Of a stretch of DNA of 64,000 nucleotides, positions 49,992 to 57,920 are shown in pieces (the first letter of the stretch is position 1; every line of letters starts with the position of its first letter). A program made the translations under genes and the position numbers. The notes beneath the pieces were generated by a model. It was not told where the DNA came from. It did no database searches and saw nothing but the letters and a program-made list of their open reading frames with translations. Source of the stretch: Lachnospiraceae bacterium. Lineage in GTDB: Bacteria > Bacillota > Clostridia > Lachnospirales > Lachnospiraceae. Location: the NCBI GenBank assembly GCA_024691425.1, contig JAILNQ010000054.1:1-64000 (forward strand), written 5' to 3'.

Positions 49992-51269
49992 ATGAGCGAT
50001 TACAGATTTGAAACACTTCAGCTGCACGTAGGACAGGAATCACCCGATCCCGCAACGGACGCAAGAGCGGTCCCGATCTACCAGACGACATCATACGTCT
50101 TCCGCAACAGCAAGCACGCCGCAGACCGTTTCGGTCTCGCAGATGCAGGTAACATTTATGGAAGGCTTACGAATTCGACACAGGATGTTCTTGAGAAAAG
50201 ACTTGCCGCGCTTGAAGGCGGAAGCGCAGCACTCGCGGTCGCATCAGGAGCCGCAGCTATCACTTATACAATAGAAGCGCTTGCCGCAAACGGCGGACAT
50301 ATCGTTGCACAGAAGACAATTTACGGAGGAAGCTACAACCTTCTCGCACATACGCTTCCGCAGTACGGGATCAGAACAACGTTCGTCGATGCCCATGATC
50401 TTAAGGCAGTCGAGGATGCAATAGAAGACGATACGAGGGCAATATATCTTGAGACGCTCGGAAATCCGAACAGCGACATTCCCGATATCGATGCGGTTGC
50501 TGCTATCGCTCATAAGCATGGTCTTCCGGTAGTTGTTGATAACACATTCGGAACACCTTACCTTATAAGACCTATCGAGCACGGTGCGGACATTGTTGTT
50601 CATTCCGCAACGAAGTTCATCGGCGGACACGGAACAACGCTCGGCGGTATAATCGTTGAGTCAGGAAAGTTCGACTGGAAGGCTTCAGGAAAGTATCCGA
50701 ACATCGCCGCCCCCAACCCCAGCTATCATGGCGTATCGTTCTATGATGCCGTAGGTCCGGCCGCATTCGTTACATACATCCGTGCGATTCTGCTCAGGGA
50801 TACGGGCTCGACCATTGCACCGTTTTCCGCATTCCTTCTTCTTCAGGGTGTTGAGACTCTCTCACTCAGACTCGAGAGACATGCAGAGAACACGAAGAAG
50901 GTCGTTGAGTATCTTTCAAAGCATCCGAAGGTTGAGAAAGTCAATCATCCTTCGCTTCCGGATCATCCGGATCATGCTCTTTATCAGAAGTACTTCCCGA
51001 ACGGCGGCGGTTCGATTTTCACCTTCGATATAAAGGGAGGTCAGAAAGCAGCCTGGAAGTTCATAGATAACCTCAAGATATTCTCTCTTCTGGCTAACGT
51101 AGCTGACGTAAAGAGTCTCGTCATCCATCCGGCTACAACGACTCATTCGCAGCTTTCCGAAGAGGAGCTGAAGGATCAGGGGATCAATCCCGGCACGATC
51201 CGCCTGTCGATCGGAACAGAGCATATAGACGATATAATCGCCGACCTTGAAAATGCATTCAATGCGTAG
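49992..51269 (+). CDS. metY: O-acetylhomoserine sulfhydrylase (PLP-dependent)
   Basis: A 425-residue Cys/Met-metabolism PLP enzyme. The long form, QLHVGQESPDPATDARAVPIYQT at its start in pieces, VVDNTFGTPYL, the lysine of HSATKFIGGHGT and the C-terminal SIGTEHIDDII are those of O-acetylhomoserine aminocarboxypropyltransferase. It makes homocysteine (and acetate) from O-acetylhomoserine and sulfide. AAAGGAG precedes ATG. It is followed 41 bases later by cysK, and preceded by the Cys-rich attenuator leader. Confidence 0.9.
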   Translation: MSDYRFETLQLHVGQESPDPATDARAVPIYQTTSYVFRNSKHAADRFGLADAGNIYGRLTNSTQDVLEKRLAALEGGSAALAVASGAAAITYTIEALAANGGHIVAQKTIYGGSYNLLAHTLPQYGIRTTFVDAHDLKAVEDAIEDDTRAIYLETLGNPNSDIPDIDAVAAIAHKHGLPVVVDNTFGTPYLIRPIEHGADIVVHSATKFIGGHGTTLGGIIVESGKFDWKASGKYPNIAAPNPSYHGVSFYDAVGPAAFVTYIRAILLRDTGSTIAPFSAFLLLQGVETLSLRLERHAENTKKVVEYLSKHPKVEKVNHPSLPDHPDHALYQKYFPNGGGSIFTFDIKGGQKAAWKFIDNLKIFSLLANVADVKSLVIHPATTTHSQLSEEELKDQGINPGTIRLSIGTEHIDDIIADLENAFNA

Positions 51270-51310
51270 CATAATCATAATAATTCATAGAAAGGGAAAG
51301 GATAAAAATC

Positions 51311-52240
51311 ATGTCGAAAATATATAAAAGCGCAGTTGAACTCATAGGTAACACGCCTCTCGTTGAGGTTAAGAACATTGAAAAGGAACTCGGCCTTGAG
51401 GCTACGGTTCTCGTTAAGCTCGAGTATTTCAATCCTGCAGGATCCGTAAAGGACAGGATCGCGAATGCGATGATCGAGGATGCTGAGAAGAAGGGGCTGC
51501 TCAAGGAAGGATCGGTCATAATCGAGCCTACGAGCGGCAACACCGGAATAGGACTTGCATCCATAGCTGCAGCAAAAGGATACCGTGCGATCTTCACGAT
51601 GCCCGAGACAATGAGCGTTGAGAGAAGGAACATCCTTAAGGCATACGGCGCAGAGATCGTTCTTACGGAAGGTGCGAAGGGAATGAAGGGCGCGATAGCA
51701 AAAGCTGAGGAGCTTGCTAAAGAGATTCCCGGAGGATTCATTCCCGGACAGTTCGTCAATCCCGCCAATCCTGCGATCCACAAAGCTACAACGGGCCCCG
51801 AGATCTGGAACGATACGGACGGGAAAGTAGACATCTTCATCGCCGGCGTAGGAACGGGCGGTACCGTTACAGGAACGGGAGAGTACCTCAAGGAGCAGAA
51901 TCCTGCCGTCAAGGTCGTTGCGCTTGAGCCCGAGGATTCACCGGTTCTGTCGGAAGGCAGGAGTGGAGCTCATAAGATACAGGGAATCGGCGCAGGCTTC
52001 GTACCCGATGTTCTCAACACGAAGGTATATGATGAAGTCTTCAAGGCACCGAACCAGGCCGCATTCGATACCGCTAAGCTCCTTGCTAAGAAGGAAGGCA
52101 TTTCAGTCGGTATATCGAGCGGAGCTGCTCTCTACGGAGCGATAGAGCTTGCGAAGAGACCTGAGAACAAGGGCAAGACGATCGTAGCGCTTCTTCCCGA
52201 CAGCGGAGACAGATACTATTCGACGGCGCTTTTTGAGTGA
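51311..52240 (+). CDS. cysK: Cysteine synthase A
   Basis: A 309-residue fold-type II PLP enzyme. IGNTPLVE, the PLP lysine in NPAGSVKDR, substrate loop [11 protein letters not shown] and phosphate loop [12 protein letters not shown] are all present. The C-terminal [15 protein letters not shown] is typical of O-acetylserine sulfhydrylase. It makes cysteine from O-acetylserine and sulfide. AAAGGA precedes ATG. Second gene of the metY-cysK operon, so cysteine is the expected feedback signal for the leader. Confidence 0.93.
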   Translation: MSKIYKSAVELIGNTPLVEVKNIEKELGLEATVLVKLEYFNPAGSVKDRIANAMIEDAEKKGLLKEGSVIIEPTSGNTGIGLASIAAAKGYRAIFTMPETMSVERRNILKAYGAEIVLTEGAKGMKGAIAKAEELAKEIPGGFIPGQFVNPANPAIHKATTGPEIWNDTDGKVDIFIAGVGTGGTVTGTGEYLKEQNPAVKVVALEPEDSPVLSEGRSGAHKIQGIGAGFVPDVLNTKVYDEVFKAPNQAAFDTAKLLAKKEGISVGISSGAALYGAIELAKRPENKGKTIVALLPDSGDRYYSTALFE

Positions 52241-52265
52241 TCGATGTGAAATGCCTACTTTTCTG

Positions 52266-52294
52266 TTGACTTTTCAGTCCGCGGGATATATATT
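52266..52294 (+). promoter_or_regulatory. Promoter upstream of purA
   Basis: TTGACT (52266-52271), a 17-bp spacer and TATATT (52289-52294). Predicted start near 52301, just before a hairpin. Confidence 0.6.
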
Positions 52295-52307
52295 CTTCTT
52301 TGGGCGA

Positions 52308-52344
52308 GGGTGTCATAGCAGGGTTATGGCACCCTTTTATTTTT
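52308..52344 (+). terminator. Hairpin with T tail between cysK and purA
   Basis: GGGTGTCATA and TATGGCACCC pair (one mismatch-tolerant T-G position) over 7 bases, followed by TTTTATTTTT. It can end the cysK transcript. Because it lies after the purA promoter, it could also attenuate purA. Confidence 0.75.
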
Positions 52345-52372
52345 CAGAGCATAAAAGGTTGGAGGTATCAAT

Positions 52373-53671
52373 ATGGTCAAAGCAGTTGTCGGTGCCAACT
52401 GGGGCGATGAAGGAAAAGGAAAGATAACGGACATGCTGGCGCAGAACGCCGATGTCGTGATCAGATTCCAGGGCGGAGCGAATGCCGGACATACGATAAA
52501 GAACAAGTACGGAAAATTCGCGCTCCATACTCTTCCGTCCGGAGTATTCAATGAGAACACCGTTAACATCATCGGAAACGGAGTTGCGCTCAATATACCG
52601 ATACTTATGAGCGAGATCGACAACATAGTCGCAAAAGGCGTTCCGAAGCCGATATTACTCATATCGGAGCGCGCGCAGATCATAATGCCTTACCATATAA
52701 AGTTCGACGAATATGAGGAAGAGCGTCTTGCAGGAAGATCGTTCGGATCGACGAAATCAGGAATCGCACCTTTCTATTCAGACAAGTTCGCCAAGATCGG
52801 TTTCCAGGTGAGCGATCTCTGGGACAGCGAAGAAAACCTTCGTGAAAAGATCGAAAGCGTATCAGTTCAGAAGAACGTTCTTCTTGAGCATCTGTACCAC
52901 AAGCCTCCCATCGATGCCGATGAAACATACAGAACGCTCATGCAGTACAAAGAAATGATCGGTCCGTATGTGTGCGACGTTTCTTCATACGTGCAGGATG
53001 CGATAAAAGCAGGAAAAACCGTTCTTCTCGAAGGACAACTCGGAACGCTCAAGGACTGCGACCACGGTATATATCCGATGGTCACCTCTTCGAATACTAT
53101 AGCGGCATACGGCGCAGTCGGATGCGGTATCCCGCCTTATGAGATAAAGCAGATCATCTCCGTGTGCAAGGCTTATTCATCTTCCGTAGGCGCAGGCGAA
53201 TTCGTCAGCGAGATCGAGGATGAGGCTGCTGCCGAAGAGCTCAGGAAGCGTGGCGGCGACGGCGGCGAGTACGGTGCTACTACAGGACGTCCTAGAAGGA
53301 TGGGCTGGTTTGACTGCGTTGCATCAAAATACGGATGCCGTCTTCAGGGGACAACCGATGTAGCCTTCACGGTGCTCGATGTTCTCGGCTATCTCGATGA
53401 GATACCCGTATGCACCGGATATGAGATTGAAGGCAAGGTTACGACTCAGTTCCCTGTAACAAGGCTTCTCAAGACTGCAAAGCCAGTATATGAGACTCTT
53501 CCCGGATGGAAATGCGACATCTCCGGAATACGCGAATATGAACAGCTTCCTGAGAACTGCAGAAAGTACATTGAATTCATCGAGAAGCATATCGGTTACC
53601 CGATCACGATGATAAGCAACGGCCCAGGAAGGGACGATATAATCTACAGGACGTCACCGCTCAAGGCATGA
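52373..53671 (+). CDS. purA: Adenylosuccinate synthetase
   Basis: A 432-residue GTP-dependent enzyme joining IMP and aspartate on the way to AMP. The phosphate loop GDEGKGK (12-18), GGANAGHT, the Arg/Ser-rich QLGTLKDCDHGIYP block and GATTGRPRRMGWFD are all in order. It is a complete protein of normal length. A TTGGAGG site precedes ATG 52373. It is transcribed alone, ending at a terminator; purF lies further right. Confidence 0.95.
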   Translation: MVKAVVGANWGDEGKGKITDMLAQNADVVIRFQGGANAGHTIKNKYGKFALHTLPSGVFNENTVNIIGNGVALNIPILMSEIDNIVAKGVPKPILLISERAQIIMPYHIKFDEYEEERLAGRSFGSTKSGIAPFYSDKFAKIGFQVSDLWDSEENLREKIESVSVQKNVLLEHLYHKPPIDADETYRTLMQYKEMIGPYVCDVSSYVQDAIKAGKTVLLEGQLGTLKDCDHGIYPMVTSSNTIAAYGAVGCGIPPYEIKQIISVCKAYSSSVGAGEFVSEIEDEAAAEELRKRGGDGGEYGATTGRPRRMGWFDCVASKYGCRLQGTTDVAFTVLDVLGYLDEIPVCTGYEIEGKVTTQFPVTRLLKTAKPVYETLPGWKCDISGIREYEQLPENCRKYIEFIEKHIGYPITMISNGPGRDDIIYRTSPLKA

Positions 53672-53699
53672 CGGACTGCAAAAAGAAAGGACGTAAAAG

Positions 53700-53733
53700 A
53701 AAACCTGCATCGGATAGCTGATGCAGGTTTTTG
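53700..53733 (+). terminator. Terminator after purA
   Basis: AAACCTGCATC and GATGCAGGTTT form a perfect 11-bp stem over 8 bases, followed by a T tail. Confidence 0.9.
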
Positions 53734-53738
53734 TTCGA

Positions 53739-53768
53739 TTGACCATCGGAAGCAAGAGATATTATAAT
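53739..53768 (+). promoter_or_regulatory. Promoter of the xylanase gene
   Basis: TTGACC (53739-53744), an 18-bp spacer and perfect TATAAT (53763-53768) precede the gene at 53831. Confidence 0.65.
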
Positions 53769-53830
53769 ATAGAACACTCCATTGGAAACAGGAAATAGAG
53801 TGTCAATAATAGAAGATAAGGAAGAAAATC

Positions 53831-55246
53831 ATGAGAAAACTGATCACTGTCATTATTTCGATCGCACTAGCTGTGAGCATGACGGCTTGCGCGTCCGTAT
53901 CTTATACGGTTTCAAAGCCTGAAGAAGATGCTAAGGCAGAAAGCGCTGCCGATGTTACAAGCTCTGAAGATATTGAGGATGATACACAGAAAAATGAGAA
54001 GGAACAGCCCGGAACTAAGAACGATGCCGCAGAAAATGATGCGGATGAAAATCAGGGCGACATACCGGCGCTTCGTGATTCGATAGCATCTTCTGACGGA
54101 CTCGGAGAGAATGCGATATGCGGCGCATGCATCGGATCGATGGGAATACATGATCAGCAGCTTACGGACCTTGCGAAGAAGCATTTCAATGCACTGACGC
54201 TCGAGAACGAGCTCAAGATGGATGCGATGTTCGGATATAGCAATGATGCCCCGAAAAATGGAAGCATCCATGATGAAGAGCTGAACGGGGAAGTGATCGC
54301 AGTTCCCGAGCTCGACCATTCGAGGGCCGATGCGATACTTGACATGATAGCGGCATGGAATGCCGAAAATCCAGAGCGCGCGATAAGAGTCAGAGGCCAC
54401 GTGCTCGTATGGCATTCGCAGGCACCTGAGTGGTTTTTCCATGAAGGATACGACAAGAACAATGACTACGTATCAAAGGAAGAGATGGACAGGAGGCTTG
54501 AGTGGTACATAAAATCGATGCTCGAGTACTATACAGGGGATGACAGCAAGTATAAGGGAATGTTCTACGGATGGGATGTAGTCAATGAGGCGGTAAGCGA
54601 CCGCGGCGGGAACTACCGCAGCGACATCGAGCAGGGCAGCGATTCACTTACCGACAGCACACACGGGACGAAATCAAGCTGGTGGAAGGTTTACGGAAGC
54701 AATGAATTCATAATCAACGCGTTCAGATATGCCAATAAGTATGCGCCTGCGGATCTTGACCTTTATTACAATGATTACAATGAATGCGACAAGACGAAAA
54801 GGCGCGGCATCATCACGCTCATCAATGACGTGAAGTCCGCCGAGGGAACAAGGCTTGACGGTTTCGGGATGCAGGGGCATTACTCAGTGAACGCGCCGAC
54901 GGCAGAGCAGATAGAAGAGGCCGCAAGGGAGTACGCCGAGGCGGCGGGAAAGATAATGATCACCGAGCTTGACGTGAAGCCGAGCATGTTCTATGACGGA
55001 ACGAGTGAAAAACTTCCGGAGGAATTCATGAGGCAGGGCCGGTATTATCTGGCGATATACGATACTATGAAAGCCCTCAGGCAGGACGGGATCGATGTGC
55101 AGGGTATAACGTTCTGGGGAATCGTCGATACGTTCTCGTGGCTGCAGGGTCAGAATCCTCTGCTCTTTGACGGCAGCTACAACGCAAAGCCTGCATACTG
55201 GGCGTTCGTTGACCCTTCCGTATTAGATGATGATAAGACGGATTGA
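53831..55246 (+). CDS. GH10 endo-1,4-beta-xylanase lipoprotein
   Basis: A 471-residue lipoprotein: signal peptide with lipobox (MTAC, Cys20), an acidic Asp/Glu linker (about 28-75) and a GH10 barrel. The acid/base Glu253 is in WDVVNEAV and the nucleophile Glu379 in ITELDVK; RGHVLVWHSQAP and FWGIVDTFSW are further GH10 blocks. It cleaves xylan at the cell surface, held by the lipid anchor. It has its own promoter and terminator between purA and purF, so it is an independent unit. No carbohydrate-binding module is seen. Confidence 0.92.
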   Translation: MRKLITVIISIALAVSMTACASVSYTVSKPEEDAKAESAADVTSSEDIEDDTQKNEKEQPGTKNDAAENDADENQGDIPALRDSIASSDGLGENAICGACIGSMGIHDQQLTDLAKKHFNALTLENELKMDAMFGYSNDAPKNGSIHDEELNGEVIAVPELDHSRADAILDMIAAWNAENPERAIRVRGHVLVWHSQAPEWFFHEGYDKNNDYVSKEEMDRRLEWYIKSMLEYYTGDDSKYKGMFYGWDVVNEAVSDRGGNYRSDIEQGSDSLTDSTHGTKSSWWKVYGSNEFIINAFRYANKYAPADLDLYYNDYNECDKTKRRGIITLINDVKSAEGTRLDGFGMQGHYSVNAPTAEQIEEAAREYAEAAGKIMITELDVKPSMFYDGTSEKLPEEFMRQGRYYLAIYDTMKALRQDGIDVQGITFWGIVDTFSWLQGQNPLLFDGSYNAKPAYWAFVDPSVLDDDKTD

Positions 55247-55288
55247 CATGGCGGCCCATCAGTAATAAACTGTTTGTTGATGAAGCAA

Positions 55289-55323
55289 TGGCGCTTCGCT
55301 TTAGGCGAGGCGTCACTTTTTTT
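55289..55323 (+). terminator. Terminator after the xylanase gene
   Basis: TGGCGCTTCGC pairs with GCGAGGCGTCA (11 pairs, two G-T) over TTTAG, followed by CTTTTTTT. It ends 20 bases before purF; it could also act as a leader element for purF. Confidence 0.75.
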
Positions 55324-55342
55324 ATGGGAAGAAGGACTGCAG

Positions 55343-56719
55343 ATGGACTTTGACGGAATCCATGAGGAATGCGGCGTATTCGGAGTGTACAGCCGCGAGA
55401 ACATAAATGCAGCCGGGTATATATACTACGGCCTGACTGCACTGCAGCACAGAGGGCAGGAATCAGCGGGCATAGTCGTGTGCGACACGTGCGGACCGAT
55501 AGGCAACATATGCGCACATAAAGATATGGGGCTCGTGAACGAGGTGTTCCACAGGGAGGATCTCGAGAAACTGAAAGGCAACATCGGAATAGGACACGTC
55601 AGGTATTCAACGGCAGGAGGCAGCACGAAGGAGAACGCGCAGCCTGTGTTCATAAACTATGCGAAGGGAACGATAGCTCTCGCGCATAACGGCAACATCA
55701 TAAACATAGATGAGATAAGGGACGGCCTCATAAAAGAGGGAGCCGTCTTTTCAGGCAACGCCGATTCGGAAGTCATAGCATATAAGATCGCTGAGGAGAG
55801 GATGCATTCGTCATCCATAGAGGAGGCCGCGGAAAAGGTTTCAAAGCTTCTTAAGGGAGGCTTCGCGCTTCTTATATTAAGCCCTCAGAAACTCATATGC
55901 ATCAGGGATCCGTGGGGCCTGAAACCTCTGTGCCTCGGAAGCATCGGAGACATTCATGTGTGCGCATCCGAAAGTACAGCGCTACGTGCGATAGGCGCGG
56001 ATTATGTCAGGGATGTCGAGCCCGGCGAGATGGTTATGATCACCGACGGGAAGATCATCTCGAAACAGATACTCCGTTCTGAAAAGAAGGCACACTGCAT
56101 TTTCGAATACATATATTTCGCCAGGCTTGATTCTAAGATAGACGGAATAAGCGTTTATGCCGCGCGCATCGAGGGCGGAAAATCGCTTGCGAGACGTTAT
56201 CCGGTCGAAGCCGATGTTGTGACAGGTGTTCCGGATTCAGGGCTCACGGCCGCAGCAGGCTATGCAGAACAATCGGGAATACCGTTTCGGAGCGCGTTTG
56301 CCAAGAACAGCTACGTCGGCCGGACGTTCATAAAGCCGACGCAGGAAGAGAGAACGAGCGCAGTGATGATAAAGCTGCGTGTCATAGAAGATGTAGTTAA
56401 GGGCAAGCGCGTTGTTCTGACTGATGACTCAATAGTCCGCGGAACAACTCTTGCGAACATAATAAAAGAGATGAGAAGATTCGGCGCGCTCGAGGTGCAT
56501 GTTCGGATTTCATCGCCGCCGTTCCTCCATCCGTGTTATTATGGAACGGACGTGCCGGATAATTCGCAGCTGATCGCGAACGGACATACAAAGGAACAGA
56601 TAAGGCAGACGATAGGAGCGGACTCGCTCGAGTATCTCGACATAGAAGACCTTGATAAGATGACGCATAACCTGCCGACGTGCAGGGCATGCTTCGATGG
56701 GAATTATCCCGTGCTGTAA
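55343..56719 (+). CDS. purF: Amidophosphoribosyltransferase, Fe-S type
   Basis: A 458-residue first enzyme of purine synthesis, adding the glutamine amide to PRPP. A nine-residue propeptide precedes the catalytic Cys10 (HEECGVFG), as in Bacillus-type PurF. The PRPP loop is LTDDSIVRGTTLANI. Cysteines in KAHCIFEY, HPCYYG and PTCRACFDG fit the 4Fe-4S cluster of oxygen-sensitive PurF. GAAGGA precedes the ATG; the longer frame would start in the terminator. It is followed by carA. Confidence 0.95.
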   Translation: MDFDGIHEECGVFGVYSRENINAAGYIYYGLTALQHRGQESAGIVVCDTCGPIGNICAHKDMGLVNEVFHREDLEKLKGNIGIGHVRYSTAGGSTKENAQPVFINYAKGTIALAHNGNIINIDEIRDGLIKEGAVFSGNADSEVIAYKIAEERMHSSSIEEAAEKVSKLLKGGFALLILSPQKLICIRDPWGLKPLCLGSIGDIHVCASESTALRAIGADYVRDVEPGEMVMITDGKIISKQILRSEKKAHCIFEYIYFARLDSKIDGISVYAARIEGGKSLARRYPVEADVVTGVPDSGLTAAAGYAEQSGIPFRSAFAKNSYVGRTFIKPTQEERTSAVMIKLRVIEDVVKGKRVVLTDDSIVRGTTLANIIKEMRRFGALEVHVRISSPPFLHPCYYGTDVPDNSQLIANGHTKEQIRQTIGADSLEYLDIEDLDKMTHNLPTCRACFDGNYPVL

Positions 56720-56724
56720 CGCCT

Positions 56725-56748
56725 GTCATGCTTTTGTGAAAGCATGAC
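56725..56748 (+). other. Intercistronic hairpin between purF and carA
   Basis: GTCATGCTTT-TGTG-AAAGCATGAC is a perfect 10-bp hairpin with no T tail. It may protect or separate the purF and carA parts of an mRNA. Confidence 0.5.
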
Positions 56749-56802
56749 ATGAAAACCATGATCATGAACAGACCAGAATCCAGGCAGATGATGGGAGCAG
56801 AA

Positions 56803-57909
56803 ATGGAAAAGAAACCGGACAGAAAACTAATACTTGAAGACGGAAGCGTATACGAAGGCTTCGGCTTCGGAAGCCGCACCGACAGGTTCGCCGAGATCGT
56901 GTTCAACACTTCCATGGTCGGATACCAGGAGATCATTTCCGATCCTTCCTATACCGACCAGGCCGTCGTAATGACTTATCCGGCCATAGGCAACTACGGA
57001 ATATGCGCGGACGACTTTGAATCGGATGTGCCGAAGATATCGGGGCTCATAGTAAGGAACTGCTGCACATTCCCGTCGAATTTCAGATGCGGCGGCGGAC
57101 TTGAGGCGACGATGGAAAAGTACGGCATAGCCGGAATATCCGGAATCGATACGAGGATGCTGACAAGGCACATCAGGGATTTCGGAAGCATCATGGGACT
57201 TATAGCTGACGCTGAAAAGGATAACGATCTTCTGCTCGAGATGCTTCATGATCACGTGCCGAAAACCGATCAGGTAAAAAGAGCCGGCACGGACAGGCCG
57301 TACGAGTTCGGATCTGTTAAAACTTCAAAAAACACAAAGCCGATCGTCGTCATCGACTGCGGAATAAAGAAGAACATACTTCGCATGATGTCAGCATACG
57401 GTCTTCCGCTCATCGTCGTGCCGTGGGATACGAACGCGCAGACGATAATGGGATACGATCCCGCAGGAGTGTTCATATCGAACGGTCCCGGAAACCCTGA
57501 GGACTGCGTGCCTGCGATCATGACGATAAAAGAGCTGAAAGGGAAGCTTCCGATTTTCGGCATATGCCTCGGACATCAGATCATATGCCTTGCATACGGT
57601 GCGAAGACATACAAGCTCAAATTCGGGCACCGCGGCGGAAATCATCCCGTCAAGAATCTTTCGACGGGAAAGATAGAGATCACATCGCAGAACCACTCGT
57701 ATGCGGTCGTGCCGTCAAGCCTTGAAGGCACGGGGCTTACGGTCACCCACGTCAATCTTCTCGACGATACGGTTGAAGGCGTTGAGTGCAGGACCGACAG
57801 GCTGTTCAGCGTCCAGTACCATCCTGAGAGTGCTCCGGGACCGTGCGACAGTGCATATCTTTTCGACAGGTTCTTCAGACACATAATACCGTCGGGCATG
57901 CAGGGATAA
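56803..57909 (+). CDS. carA: Carbamoyl-phosphate synthase small subunit
   Basis: A 368-residue glutamine amidotransferase subunit. The N-terminal half (LILEDGSVYEGFGFG, NTSMVGYQEIISDPSY) is the CarA-specific domain. The C-terminal half is a class I amidotransferase with nucleophile Cys in GICLGHQ and the His/Glu in QYHPESAPGP. It feeds ammonia to CarB. I chose ATG 56803; ATG 56749 upstream lies next to the hairpin and would add 18 residues unlike the family. carB follows 11 bases later. Confidence 0.93.
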   Translation: MEKKPDRKLILEDGSVYEGFGFGSRTDRFAEIVFNTSMVGYQEIISDPSYTDQAVVMTYPAIGNYGICADDFESDVPKISGLIVRNCCTFPSNFRCGGGLEATMEKYGIAGISGIDTRMLTRHIRDFGSIMGLIADAEKDNDLLLEMLHDHVPKTDQVKRAGTDRPYEFGSVKTSKNTKPIVVIDCGIKKNILRMMSAYGLPLIVVPWDTNAQTIMGYDPAGVFISNGPGNPEDCVPAIMTIKELKGKLPIFGICLGHQIICLAYGAKTYKLKFGHRGGNHPVKNLSTGKIEITSQNHSYAVVPSSLEGTGLTVTHVNLLDDTVEGVECRTDRLFSVQYHPESAPGPCDSAYLFDRFFRHIIPSGMQG

Positions 57910-57920
57910 GGAGAGAATGA

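Noticed and set aside
49669-49992. T-box riboswitch for cysteine upstream of metY
   Set aside because: No T-box sequence or long specifier stem is visible before the terminator; the interval is filled by a translated Cys-rich frame instead.
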